Positions 16,355 to 25,479 of a stretch of 49,674 nucleotides of DNA are shown piece after piece. The stretch spans positions 131,627 to 181,300 of the forward strand of contig DEXG01000004.1 of the NCBI GenBank assembly GCA_002364005.1. The letters run 5' to 3'. The notes beneath the pieces were generated by a model. That model was not told where the DNA came from. It worked only from the letters and a program-made list of their open reading frames with translations, and did not search any database. Every line of letters begins with the position of its first letter. Position 1 is the first letter of the stretch. The stretch is from Phycisphaerales bacterium UBA3190 (lineage in GTDB: Bacteria > Planctomycetota > Phycisphaerae > Phycisphaerales > UBA1924). Position numbers and translations under genes: made by a program.

Positions 16355-18232
16355 TTACGGGCAGCCAGCGCTGAAGGCGTTGAGGAATGCACTGACATCG
16401 AAGAAGTTGTACAGGCCGTCGCCGGTGAAGTCGGCCTCGGGCTGCATGTTGCTGAACGCACCGAGGAACGCGCTGACATCGAAGAAGTCCAGGTTCCCAT
16501 CGCCGGTGAGGTCGGCGGGGCATGGCGGAGCGATCTCGATCATGCCCTCATCCATGTCGATGACGGGGCTCTTGCCCAGGGCAACCCACTGGTCGTAGAT
16601 GTCCTGGCCAGCGGTGTTGGTCGTGTTCTCATCACGCAGGAACTCGATGTATTCCTTGCTGGTGAGCTGGTAGCGCACGCGAGCTTCGGCGCGAACAGCG
16701 CCCTTGGGGATTACGAACTGGGTGTCATCCCAGAAGTCCCCGTCGTCGTAGCTGTAGCCGATCGGTGCCGACTGGATCGCTTCAAAGTTGGCGTTGGTGA
16801 AGCCACGCGGCGGGATGCGGTTGTCCTTGAAGACCTTGTTGGCAAGCGTGAGGTGGAAGCTGGGGCCCTCGGGCACGCCCGTCAATGCGGACGCGTGGGC
16901 GTCCAAGCCGAGCTTCATCTCGTAGACCTTGGTGTCGCTGGTTGTCAGCTCGGCGGTCATGTCGTCGTACGCACCATGCTCGGCGATGACCGCGTCGCTG
17001 GCATCGAAGAACTTGACATTGATCCACATGCGTCGCCCCTCGGGGTATCCCGATGGCAGCTTGTGGCCCGACTGGTTGATGATGCGCACATTCAGGTTGT
17101 TGTCGACGATGGAGAGTTCCATGTCGGACGCGGCACGCATCATCTCTTCGTTGCGATCGATCGCCTGATCGACCAGATCGGGCAGCAGCCCGGTGACGAA
17201 GTCATTGGTGTTCATATTGCGGATCGCGCGGAGGACCCAGTTGTTTGAGCCGCTGAACGCGTGGTTCGAATAGTTCGGGCGATCATCCTCGAACAGGCAT
17301 GCCGGCGATTCAAGCTCGGGCATGTGGCAGTCCTGACAGCTCGAGACTTCATTGAGCTGGGTCTCGTAGCGGTCGCCGATCGCGATCGGGCCCTGCGCGA
17401 AGTCGCTCATGAGCCATTCGCTGTAGGTGCGCTGCTCGGGGAAGGTCTCGTAGACATTGCCCGTCGGGTGGGCGGCATCGAGATCGTTGAGCGTGTAGCT
17501 CCCGTCGGGCTGGGCCGAGTAGATCGGGTTGGACACATCGTGACACGAAGCGCACATCTGCGATTCCTGATGGAACGGCGACTGCTCCCACTGGTGGTAG
17601 AAGAAGTCGGGCCCCTCGTCGTACGGCCCGCGTCGGCGGTCCTCGGGGTCCACGATGAACGCGGCGGAGTGCGTCTGGGCGACCGTGGGCGCGTTCGCGC
17701 CGAGGTCCATGATGATCTGGTTGTCAACCGCGGGTGAAACACCTGCTTCATAGACCGGGTCGACCATGCGGTGGCAGAAGTTGCAGCTCACGCCCATCTG
17801 GTCGATGTCATTGAGTGCTGAGCCATCGGTCGGCACATGGCGGCCTTCAAGGAAGGCGCTCGGTGCGTGGCATCGGATACACAGGGCACCGGCGAAGTCC
17901 GCGTCCTGGTTGGCGATGGTCATCGCTGCCAGGAAGATCGGGTCACGCATGGACTGGCCCATCATCGAGGCGGACCATGTCGAGTAGGGATCATGCTCCG
18001 AGTCGTAGAACCCGTGACAACTGGCACAGCTGTCGGCACCCACGATTGGGTGCTTGACATCAAGGCCGCCGGTCTGGGTGCCCGGGAGCGCAAAGTCGTT
18101 GAGTGTGGTGGGGACGGGCAGACTCCCGCCTCCGCCAGCCAAGGCGAGCGCGGCGAAAGAGGCACCAACAGTGATGCCACAGATGAGCCCGCTCTTCTTG
18201 AGCAGGACGCTTTGACGAATCGGGCTTTGCAT
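16355..18232 (-). CDS. Secreted pentahaem c-type cytochrome with dockerin-like tail
   Basis: The 625-residue protein has a signal peptide (MQSPIRQSVLLKKSGLICGI, then a hydrophobic stretch) and five CxxCH haem-binding motifs, at residues 69 (CASCH), 118 (CIRCH), 150 (CNFCH), 227 (CASCH) and 299 (CQDCH). A beta-rich domain follows (about 340-540, with NQSGHKLPSGYPEGRRMW, a motif seen in multihaem cytochromes of the c554/NrfA-like type), then the dockerin-like tail (DLTGDGNLDFFD and DFTGDGLYNFFD, end AGCP). ATG 18232 has GGAG 6 bases upstream; the frame continues to 18403 but that stretch precedes the signal. The role is likely extracellular or periplasmic electron transfer. Substrate is unknown, and no partner quinol oxidase is nearby. 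Confidence 0.93.
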   Translation of the reverse strand: MQSPIRQSVLLKKSGLICGITVGASFAALALAGGGGSLPVPTTLNDFALPGTQTGGLDVKHPIVGADSCASCHGFYDSEHDPYSTWSASMMGQSMRDPIFLAAMTIANQDADFAGALCIRCHAPSAFLEGRHVPTDGSALNDIDQMGVSCNFCHRMVDPVYEAGVSPAVDNQIIMDLGANAPTVAQTHSAAFIVDPEDRRRGPYDEGPDFFYHQWEQSPFHQESQMCASCHDVSNPIYSAQPDGSYTLNDLDAAHPTGNVYETFPEQRTYSEWLMSDFAQGPIAIGDRYETQLNEVSSCQDCHMPELESPACLFEDDRPNYSNHAFSGSNNWVLRAIRNMNTNDFVTGLLPDLVDQAIDRNEEMMRAASDMELSIVDNNLNVRIINQSGHKLPSGYPEGRRMWINVKFFDASDAVIAEHGAYDDMTAELTTSDTKVYEMKLGLDAHASALTGVPEGPSFHLTLANKVFKDNRIPPRGFTNANFEAIQSAPIGYSYDDGDFWDDTQFVIPKGAVRAEARVRYQLTSKEYIEFLRDENTTNTAGQDIYDQWVALGKSPVIDMDEGMIEIAPPCPADLTGDGNLDFFDVSAFLGAFSNMQPEADFTGDGLYNFFDVSAFLNAFSAGCP

Positions 18233-18426
18233 GTGGGGCTCCACCAAACAGATACAAATCAGGGGGGTATTGAGCACAGATTTACGCCGTGCAGTTAGAT
18301 TCTTATCGATCGTCGGCGTTGTTGCAAGGACTTCCCACGAATTCTGGAGATTCGGGTTCAATTTCAGTGATTCAAGCACCAAAACAGGACCATTCTGCAC
18401 CACCGCTGCCCGTGAGTGCGCAGAAA

Positions 18427-18448
18427 AACCCCGCCCGGAGGCGGGGTT
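18427..18448 (-). terminator. Terminator of the giant repeat protein gene at 18473
   Basis: AACCCCGCC (18427-18435) and GGCGGGGTT (18440-18448) form a perfect 9-bp stem with a 4-base loop. Read leftward it is followed by a TTTTT run. It lies 25 bases past the stop at 18473. Confidence 0.85.
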
Positions 18449-18472
18449 GTGTTTTGGTTTATGTTCGGCTAT

Positions 18473-21400
18473 TTAGTTCCCGCAGCCCTGACCAAAGACC
18501 TGCAGGAAGAGCGAGATATCGAAGAAGTTGAACTGCCCGTCGTTGTTGAGGTCGCCGCGGATGTCCTGGGATGAGAAGTAGCTCAGGAACTGGGACACAT
18601 CGAAGAAGTCGATCACGCCGTCACCCGAGAGGTCCGCATCGCAGGTGAGGATCACAAAGACACGGTTCGATTCGTAGATCACGCGATAGACCTGCCCGAT
18701 CGGCGCATCGCCGGTGATCACCTCATCGAAGATGCCTGTTGTGGTGCCGTCGATGACATCCCAGGTATCCCCGAAGGTGGGCGCATAGCCCAGGTCGAGG
18801 TTGATTGTCGCCGTGCCATCGAGCGCGATCGTGTGCCCGCCGCGGACAACGAAGCGGTCGAAGTTGGGTGCCGCGTCGCCACCGAGATCGAAGACGATGT
18901 GTGATGTATCTGCGAGCGTGATGTCGTCTGTCGTGAACACGCGGCTGAGTCCACCGGGGTCGATGGTGCCCAGGATATTGAACGGGCCGTTGATCTGACC
19001 ATCACCAGACAGGGTCTGGTTTTCGCCCAGCGTGCCCACGATCTCTGCTCCGTCGGTATCGAGCTGGGCATCGTCCGAGTTGCCCGCGGTTGTCATCACG
19101 ATATCACCCGTGCCGGAGATCACCATGCCGTCGGTCATGAGCCGCAGGCTTGCGTTGAAGATATTCGCGGTCGAGTTGATATGAACGGTTCCGTCGTTGA
19201 CGAGCGAATCGGTGAGCCGGAGCCTCACGCCATCGCCCCACACGCCCAGCGTGCCGTTGTTGACGCCGTTCACAAGGTCCGAGTTGCCATTGGTCGCGGC
19301 CACCTCCCCCGTGCCTTCGGAGTCGAAGATACCTCCGGCGAGGAACGCACCCGAACCGATCGAGAGCACGCACCCGTCCGCGGCACGATAGGTACCGGTT
19401 CCCGCCATCGGTGTACCGATATGGTTGCCCTTGAGCTGAAGACTCATCGCCGGATCATCCGCGAGGATCAGCCCGAGGTTGATGATCCGACCATCCGCCC
19501 CACGCCCCTCGATCATGCCGCTGCCCGCGACCGTCTGATCGAACCAGATGGTACCGTCAACGCCAGCAGCTGCGTCGAGCTGCGCATCATCAAGGTTCCC
19601 CGCCGTGATCATGCGGATCGTGCCCGCACCATCGAGCACGGCGTTCGCCCCGAACTCCAGCAGCCCATTAAAGACCGTCTGGTTGCTGTTGATTGTCAGT
19701 GTGCCCTCGTTGGTCAGGTCGTCCATCAGGAGGATCCTGCCGCCATTGCCGAAGATACGCATGTCGCCCAGGTTGGTCGTGTTGCTCAGCGTCGCGGTCC
19801 CGCCGTTGATGACGCCGACGAACCCATCGCCGGAGCTGTCGAAGGTGCCGTTGCTGAGTTCAAGCGTGTTGCCGAGCTGCAGGATCCCGTCGTCGGAGCG
19901 GTACACGCCAGCGCCCATGCCGTCGTGATGTCCACGCAGCTCAAGCTCGCGCGCGGGCGTCTTATCGAACGCGGCATCGTCGCCGTTGATGACCCCGAGA
20001 TTCACGATGCTGCCCACCGGGTCGCCGGTCGTCTCGATCAGCCCGCTTCCACGCACCGTCTGATTGGCACCGATCGTCAGGATCGCGCCGTTCTCCGAGT
20101 AGATCCGCGCATCGCCGGTGCTGCCGACCTGCTTCATCACGATGCTGCCCGAGCCGTCGATTGTGGTGCCGAGGAGGCTCCGCATGTTCGCGTTGAAGAC
20201 CGTGCCCTCCGGGTTCATCGAGATCACGCCGTTGTTCGTGATCGTGCCCTCGATGTCGAGCCGCCCGCCGTTACCCCGGATGATCATGTCACCCATGTTT
20301 GTCGAATCAGAGACACTCGCTGCACCGCCGATGTCCAGCTCGACGCGTCCGCCCGCGGAGCTGTCAAAGACCGCGTTGCTCACGCTTGAGCCGTTCCTCA
20401 GGTTCAGTTCGCCGCCGTCGGAGCGGTAGACGCCGCCATCGCCGATATGCGTCCCGTCGAGCCCCAGCGCCTGGGCCGGGTCATTCGCGTTGACGGTGCC
20501 GCGGTTGATGATGGTGCCCATGGTGGATGCGTCGAGCATGCCGCTGCCCTCAACCGTCTGGTTTGCGCCGATGGTCATCGTCACAACCCCGTTGGTGAGC
20601 AGCCTGGCATCGCCGAAGTCGCCGGCCGAGAAAAGGCTGATCGTTCCGTTGCCCTGGATCGTGGCATCGGTATCGAATCGCAGCACACCGTTGAACACAT
20701 TGAGATCGGGGTTGATCGAGATCGTCCCGTTGTTCTGGAAGGTGCTGTCGATGATCAGCGTGCGCCCGTTGCCGGGGATCACCAGATCGCCCGTCAGGTT
20801 GACCCCATCAAGATGATGGTTATTCGTATGGGCGATGATCTGGCCGCCGTTGCTCGTGTACAGCTCGCCACCGATCGTTGTTCCGCTGCTCCCCAGCAGC
20901 AGCTTGGCGCCGTTGTCTGCCCCGGCCAACCCGCCACCGCTCTGATCCAGCGTGCCGTCGAGCAGCAGCCCATCAGCGAGCGGATCGTCCGCGACCACGG
21001 TCCCGTTGTTGATGAGCGAGCCAAGCAGACGCCCCGCGCCATGGATGGTGTGCCCCGCGCCGTGTGTCACAGTGTTGTCCGCGTCGACGCTCAGGGTTGC
21101 GTCATCCGGGCCGGCCGGGCCGTTGAGCTGAATCAAGCCACTGCCGGAGATCAGCGAGTCGGCGTTGAAGAACAATGTCCCGTTGAAGATCGATGCGTTC
21201 GTATTCACAAGGATCGTGCCGTTGTTCGTCAGGTCGCCCAGGATCGTGTGCTGGTTCGTCCCGATCGACAGCATCGCGTTCGGGTTGCTGATCGTCAGGT
21301 CGTTGATGCTCCAGTTGTTCGTTGTGAACACGGTGTATGGGCCCGACAGCCCGAGCACGACCTCCATCACCGACGAGTTGGGCGACATCCCTGTATCCCA

Positions 21401-21520
21401 CTTCAGGTCCTCATTCCAGTTCCCATCAACCGGGCTGAGCCAGGAAGTGACCTGCGCCCCAGCGGTTGAGCCGCAGACAGCAAGAAGCGAAGCGATAACG
21501 AGCGAGCATCGTGTGTGCAT
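18473..21520 (-). CDS. Giant secreted beta-helix-like repeat protein with dockerin-like tail
   Basis: The 1015-residue protein has a signal peptide (MHTRCSLVIASLLAVCGSTA), an N-terminal W-rich module (TSWLSPVDGNWNEDLKWDTG) and five diverged repeats of roughly 150-170 residues. Each repeat has an NGTI.IN...VFNG.L.F core, then I.GSG.I, DDA/GDA, IGANQTV.GSG, GLD/ELRG and FDSSG.G. This resembles autotransporter-associated beta-strand repeats and is expected to form a right-handed beta-helix. A conserved closing domain (GYAPTFGDTWDVIDG, IGQVYRVIYESN) precedes the dockerin-like tail, which belongs to a distinct subtype (SSQDIRGDLNNDGQFNFFD, end GQGCGN). ATG 21520 follows GAGGGA. It is a paralogue of the next gene upstream. 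The role is probably a surface adhesin or a structural fibre. Confidence 0.9.
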   Translation of the reverse strand: MHTRCSLVIASLLAVCGSTAGAQVTSWLSPVDGNWNEDLKWDTGMSPNSSVMEVVLGLSGPYTVFTTNNWSINDLTISNPNAMLSIGTNQHTILGDLTNNGTILVNTNASIFNGTLFFNADSLISGSGLIQLNGPAGPDDATLSVDADNTVTHGAGHTIHGAGRLLGSLINNGTVVADDPLADGLLLDGTLDQSGGGLAGADNGAKLLLGSSGTTIGGELYTSNGGQIIAHTNNHHLDGVNLTGDLVIPGNGRTLIIDSTFQNNGTISINPDLNVFNGVLRFDTDATIQGNGTISLFSAGDFGDARLLTNGVVTMTIGANQTVEGSGMLDASTMGTIINRGTVNANDPAQALGLDGTHIGDGGVYRSDGGELNLRNGSSVSNAVFDSSAGGRVELDIGGAASVSDSTNMGDMIIRGNGGRLDIEGTITNNGVISMNPEGTVFNANMRSLLGTTIDGSGSIVMKQVGSTGDARIYSENGAILTIGANQTVRGSGLIETTGDPVGSIVNLGVINGDDAAFDKTPARELELRGHHDGMGAGVYRSDDGILQLGNTLELSNGTFDSSGDGFVGVINGGTATLSNTTNLGDMRIFGNGGRILLMDDLTNEGTLTINSNQTVFNGLLEFGANAVLDGAGTIRMITAGNLDDAQLDAAAGVDGTIWFDQTVAGSGMIEGRGADGRIINLGLILADDPAMSLQLKGNHIGTPMAGTGTYRAADGCVLSIGSGAFLAGGIFDSEGTGEVAATNGNSDLVNGVNNGTLGVWGDGVRLRLTDSLVNDGTVHINSTANIFNASLRLMTDGMVISGTGDIVMTTAGNSDDAQLDTDGAEIVGTLGENQTLSGDGQINGPFNILGTIDPGGLSRVFTTDDITLADTSHIVFDLGGDAAPNFDRFVVRGGHTIALDGTATINLDLGYAPTFGDTWDVIDGTTTGIFDEVITGDAPIGQVYRVIYESNRVFVILTCDADLSGDGVIDFFDVSQFLSYFSSQDIRGDLNNDGQFNFFDISLFLQVFGQGCGN

Positions 21521-21604
21521 GTTGTCCCTCTCCAGGATGATTTGAATCGGCACTCCCTCGGCGCCGGGTCTTCAAGGATATCACACGCCCAGAAGATCGT
21601 AGAG

Positions 21605-21631
21605 AAAAACCCCCGTAGTACGGTGGTTTTT
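21605..21631 (-). terminator. Terminator of the repeat protein gene at 21679
   Basis: A 12-bp stem with one mismatch (AAAAACCCCCGT with ACGGTGGTTTTT) and a 3-base loop provides its own T-tract when read leftward. It lies about 50 bases past the stop at 21679. Confidence 0.8.
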
Positions 21632-21678
21632 CATGTCAAGATTGCTCGGCAATGGGGTTGTTATCGGCCTGTGCCGGA

Positions 21679-24213
21679 TCAAGGGTTGCAGCCCTGGCCG
21701 TAGATCTTCAGGAATGTGGAAATATCAAAGAAGTTGAACATCCCGTCCCCATTGAGGTCACCACGGACATCCTGTGCGCTGTAGAAGCTCAGGAAGAAAG
21801 AGACATCAAAGAAGTCGATCCCGCCATCGCCGGTCAGGTCCGCATCGCATGTGAGAATCAGATAGGTCTCATCGGGGTTCGTAAACACACGGAACACCTG
21901 CCCGACGGGGGGATCGATGATCACCAGACTCTGGAACTCGCCGGATTGGGTACCGCCGTCAATCAGAGTCCAGCGATCGCCGAAGGACGGGGCGTAGCCA
22001 TCGTCGAACTCAACCGTAACGGTGCCGTCGATCGTGATCGTGCTGGTCAATGAGATCGCGTCATGTTCGCCGGTGTTGGTTCCGCCGATGTTGAACACCA
22101 TGCTTGAAGTCGGGCCGCATACAACGGGCGATGTCACCGAAAACTCACGCTGTGACCCGCTCGGATCGATCGTGCCGTTGTTGACAATGGTGCCCTGCCC
22201 GCCGATCTGGCCGCTGCCGCGGATGGTCTGATCCGCGCCGATCGTGAGGGTGGTCGCGCTGCCCGGGTAGAGTTGCACATCGTTGAGGCCGCTGCCGTCC
22301 TCAACGAAGAGTTCAATGACACCCGTCCCAGAAATCGTCGTGTCCGACTGCGACCAGATGTGCGCGTTGCTGCCCGAGTCACGATCGACAATCCTGATCA
22401 GCCCATCGTTGGTCAGGGTGTTGTTGATATACATGATGCGCTGGCTGTTCTCATTGGAGACCTCGAGCGTCCCGATGTTCGTGACATCGGTGAGCGTGGG
22501 ATTGCTCTCGAACGCACCCACCCGTCCGGTGCCGGAGCTGCCGAAGGTCACGCCGCTGATCATCGCGTTGTAGAGATCAAGCGTGCCGGCGCTCGCTGTG
22601 TACATCCCCAGCCCAGCCGCATGGCTTCCTGTAAGCCGCAACAGGCTTGTGTCGCTGCCCGGATCGATGGTCCCGTTGTTGATGATCGTGCCCGGCCCGC
22701 CGATCTGGCCGGTCCCGCGCACGGCCTGGCCCGCGCCGATGGTCAGCGTGGTGGCGCTGCCAGGATAGAGCCGCGCATCGTTGAGATTGCTGCCGTCTTC
22801 TACGAAGAGCTCAATAGCCCCCGTTCCTCCGATCGTGGTGTCCGACTGCGACCAGAGAAAAGCATCGCTGCTTGAGTCACTGTCGATGAGACGGACCAGT
22901 CCATCGTTGGTCAGGGTGTTGTTGATATACATGACGCGCTGGCTGTTCTCGTTGGAGACCTCAAGCGTCCCGATGTTTGTGGCATCGGTGAGCGTCGGGT
23001 TGCCCTCGAACGCGCCCACACGCCCGGATCCGGAGCTATCGAATGTCACGCCGGTCATGTTGGAACTGTACAGATCAAGCGTTCCCGCGGACGCTGCGTA
23101 CACACCCGTTCCCATCGCGTGCATGCCAATCAGCTGCAGGTTGCTCGTGTCGCTGTCCGGATCGATTGTGCCGTTGTTGACGATGGTGCCCGGACCGCCG
23201 ATCTGGCCGGTGCCGCGCACAACCTGACCCGCACCGATGGTCAGCGTGGTGGCGCTGCCCGGATAGAGCTGCGCATCGTTGAGATTGCTCCCATCTTCCA
23301 CGAACAGTTCAACGGCTCCCGTTCCCCCGATCGTCGTGTCTGATTGCGACCAGAGATACGCATTGCTGCTTGAGCCATTATCGATGATCCTGATCGAGCC
23401 ATTGTTGGATATGACATTGTTGATATACGCGATGCGCTGGCTGATCTCGTTCGAGATATCGAGCGTCCCGAGATTCGCAACATCATTCAGCGTCGGGTTG
23501 CCCTCGAATGCGCCCACCCGCCCCGAACCAGAGCTATCGAAGCTCACGCCGGTCATGGTGGCGTTATACAGATCAAGGATGCCCGCGGACGACGAGTACA
23601 CACCCGAACCCATCGCGTGCGCGCCCGTGAGCTGCAAGGTGCTTGTATCGCTGCCCGGGTCGATGGTCCCGTTGTTGACGACGGTGCCCTGCCCGCCGAT
23701 CTGGCCGGTGCCGCGCACCGTCTGGTCCGCGCCGATCGTGAGCGTGGTCGCGCTACCCGGGTAGAGCTGCACATCACTCAGACTGCTCCCCTCTTCGACG
23801 AACAGCTCAACGAATCCCGTTCCCCCGATCGTGGTGTCCGACTGCGTCCAGAAATACGCGTTGCCGCTCGTGCCGTTGTCGATCACGCGGATCAAACCAT
23901 CATTGATCACACCGCCGTTCATGTACATATAGCGATGCCCGAGCTCGTTTGATACCTCGAGCGTGGCAAACGGATTGGAAATCATCAAACCCCCAACCGT
24001 GGCATTGGCATCCGTTATCGTTACTTTGTAAGGTGAGCCCCATCCAATAATCGCCGTCTCAAGCGCGGTGTCAGGCACATTCCCATTCTCCCAGTTGACG
24101 GGGTTGCTCCATTCGCCGTCCGCGGGGTTAAGCCAATCAATATCCTGCGATGAAGCAGTGGTCCCACAAAGCGCAAGAATCCCAGCAATACCAATCACGG
24201 TGCATATATGCAT
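21679..24213 (-). CDS. Secreted near-identical tandem-repeat protein with dockerin-like tail
   Basis: The 844-residue protein has a signal peptide (MHICTVIGIAGILALCGTTA), a W-rich N-terminal module (DWLNPADGEWSNPVNWENG), four copies of a repeat of about 165 residues, a closing domain (GYAPSFGDRWTLIDGG, VGQVFRVFTN) and the dockerin-like tail (DLTGDGGIDFFD, DLNGDGMFNFFD, end GQGCNP). Each repeat carries WSQSDTTIGGTG, ELFVEDGS, QLYPGSATTLTIGA, GTGQIGG, NNGTIDP, FDSSGSGRVGAFE and SNENSQR. The repeats are nearly identical, unlike the diverged ones in its neighbour, so they arose recently or are homogenised. GGAGAGAGA precedes the ATG. It is likely an extended beta-helical surface protein; no catalytic motif is seen. 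Confidence 0.92.
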   Translation of the reverse strand: MHICTVIGIAGILALCGTTASSQDIDWLNPADGEWSNPVNWENGNVPDTALETAIIGWGSPYKVTITDANATVGGLMISNPFATLEVSNELGHRYMYMNGGVINDGLIRVIDNGTSGNAYFWTQSDTTIGGTGFVELFVEEGSSLSDVQLYPGSATTLTIGADQTVRGTGQIGGQGTVVNNGTIDPGSDTSTLQLTGAHAMGSGVYSSSAGILDLYNATMTGVSFDSSGSGRVGAFEGNPTLNDVANLGTLDISNEISQRIAYINNVISNNGSIRIIDNGSSSNAYLWSQSDTTIGGTGAVELFVEDGSNLNDAQLYPGSATTLTIGAGQVVRGTGQIGGPGTIVNNGTIDPDSDTSNLQLIGMHAMGTGVYAASAGTLDLYSSNMTGVTFDSSGSGRVGAFEGNPTLTDATNIGTLEVSNENSQRVMYINNTLTNDGLVRLIDSDSSSDAFLWSQSDTTIGGTGAIELFVEDGSNLNDARLYPGSATTLTIGAGQAVRGTGQIGGPGTIINNGTIDPGSDTSLLRLTGSHAAGLGMYTASAGTLDLYNAMISGVTFGSSGTGRVGAFESNPTLTDVTNIGTLEVSNENSQRIMYINNTLTNDGLIRIVDRDSGSNAHIWSQSDTTISGTGVIELFVEDGSGLNDVQLYPGSATTLTIGADQTIRGSGQIGGQGTIVNNGTIDPSGSQREFSVTSPVVCGPTSSMVFNIGGTNTGEHDAISLTSTITIDGTVTVEFDDGYAPSFGDRWTLIDGGTQSGEFQSLVIIDPPVGQVFRVFTNPDETYLILTCDADLTGDGGIDFFDVSFFLSFYSAQDVRGDLNGDGMFNFFDISTFLKIYGQGCNP
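22190..23900 (-). repeat. In-frame tandem repeats with a 495-498-base period
   Basis: A landmark encoding SQSDTTI recurs at about 22347, 22842, 23340 and 23838, giving periods of 495, 498 and 498 bases (165-166 codons). Long stretches, for example around 22405-22460 and 22903-22960, are almost identical at DNA level. The period is a multiple of three, so unit gain or loss would keep the frame. The outer boundaries given are approximate. Confidence 0.88.
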
Positions 24214-24294
24214 GATCTCTCTCCGGTGTCACTTCGGACACGCCCCAATGGTGTCCGTGTAAAAAATATCATGCCGACGCCAAGTTCGCACAAA

Positions 24295-24320
24295 AAAACC
24301 CCAGTTCGATGGGGGATTTT
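24295..24320 (-). terminator. Terminator of the gene at 24362
   Basis: CCCC and GGGG arms flanked by A-run and T-run bracket an 8-base loop. Read leftward the hairpin is followed by a run of seven T residues. It lies about 40 bases past the stop at 24362. Confidence 0.7.
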
Positions 24321-24361
24321 GGTCAATTTATTAGATTCCATCAGTGTTTTATAGATCGTAA

Positions 24362-25435
24362 CTACGGACACCCGGCACTGAATGCCCCGAGGAATGACGA
24401 GACATCGAAGAAGTCGAACACGCCGTTGCCGTCGAAGTCGGCCGCAGGATCCATCGCGGTGTACGCCCCGAGGAAAGCGGAGATATCGAAGAAGTCCAGG
24501 TTCCCATCGCCATTCAGGTCTGCCGGGCACGCGCTGGGTGTGCCAAGGGCATTAATCGTCAGCGCGATGCTCGCGTCGAACGCGATCGACTGTGGCGACA
24601 GCGTGAACAGGACCCCAGCGGTTTCCTCGCCGAGCGTTGGAAGCTCAAACGGGATCTCGGGCAGATCAACACCCTCGATCGGGATGGTGTTCGTGATCGG
24701 GTCAGGGTTCGCGGCGAGGGTGAGCGACGCGTTGCCGTTGCCGAAGATTTCAAGCTGGCCCGAGATCGGCACGAGCACAGGCAGGTCCTCGATCGGGAAC
24801 TCGGTCGGCTCGCCTCCGGGAAGGCCGAATGCGACGCTCATGTCCAGTGTCGCAGGGATCACCCCCGAAACTTCAAATGCCTCGGGGAGGTCCGCGGGGG
24901 TCAGGACGATGAAGGCATCACCCGATTGGGTGAGCGTGGCGCCGGAGATGCTGCCGACTTCGCCCAGCGGAAGGGTGATAGGGATGCCCCCGAGATACAC
25001 GAAGCTCGGGTCGAAGGTGCGGAAGGTGTCGAAGCCAACCGTGACGGAAAGGTCGGTTGATGCGGCATAGCCGTTGAGGAGATCGATCATGAACCCGCTG
25101 ATCTCACCCGATGCGTTGAGCGTATCGAGGGTGATGTTCATGCCGCCGGCGGGCATGGCATCGAGCGATGTGGACGACTCAAGCACCGTGAGGGTATCGA
25201 TGGCCTGATTGCCCGATCCTCCAAAGAGGCCGGCACGGGTCTGCGTCCCATCGGGGTTGGTTTCCGCGTCGTAATCACCGAGGAGAAAGCCGGAGGCGTC
25301 GACGCTCGTCGTCGCGTTGATCGCGGCACTGCTGGTCTTGTTGTCGATCGAGAACTCCAGGTCCTGCGCCAAGGCACTGGGGACACACACGCACATTGCA
25401 CCAAGAAGGGCGATGGGGAACATATCGCGTTTCAT
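24362..25435 (-). CDS. Secreted protein of unknown function with dockerin-like tail
   Basis: The 357-residue protein has a signal peptide (MKRDMFPIALLGAMCVCVPS, cleavage after ALAQ), an all-beta head of about 270 residues and the dockerin-like tail (DLNGDGNLDFFD and DFDGNGVFDFFD, end AGCP). The head starts DLEFSIDNKTSSAAINATTS and contains alternating hydrophobic strands (SVTVGFDTFRTFDPSFVYLG) without Cys or recognisable catalytic residues. I recognise no family. The ATG at 25435 follows a GAGAG-rich leader. Only 44 bases separate it from the stop of the gene at 25480, with no hairpin between, so the two are probably one transcript. Confidence 0.85.
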   Translation of the reverse strand: MKRDMFPIALLGAMCVCVPSALAQDLEFSIDNKTSSAAINATTSVDASGFLLGDYDAETNPDGTQTRAGLFGGSGNQAIDTLTVLESSTSLDAMPAGGMNITLDTLNASGEISGFMIDLLNGYAASTDLSVTVGFDTFRTFDPSFVYLGGIPITLPLGEVGSISGATLTQSGDAFIVLTPADLPEAFEVSGVIPATLDMSVAFGLPGGEPTEFPIEDLPVLVPISGQLEIFGNGNASLTLAANPDPITNTIPIEGVDLPEIPFELPTLGEETAGVLFTLSPQSIAFDASIALTINALGTPSACPADLNGDGNLDFFDISAFLGAYTAMDPAADFDGNGVFDFFDVSSFLGAFSAGCP

Positions 25436-25479
25436 TCTGACTCTCTTTCTCTCTCGCACAGCATGAAAAACACAGGTGA

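Noticed and set aside
19181..20389. 402-codon plus-strand frame opposite the giant repeat protein gene, and similar antisense frames at 16328-17248, 20447-21469, 26324-27628, 29063-30655 and 31317-32648
   Set aside because: All lie wholly or mostly opposite recognised genes with signal peptides and domains. None shows a domain, a good ribosome site or non-random composition.
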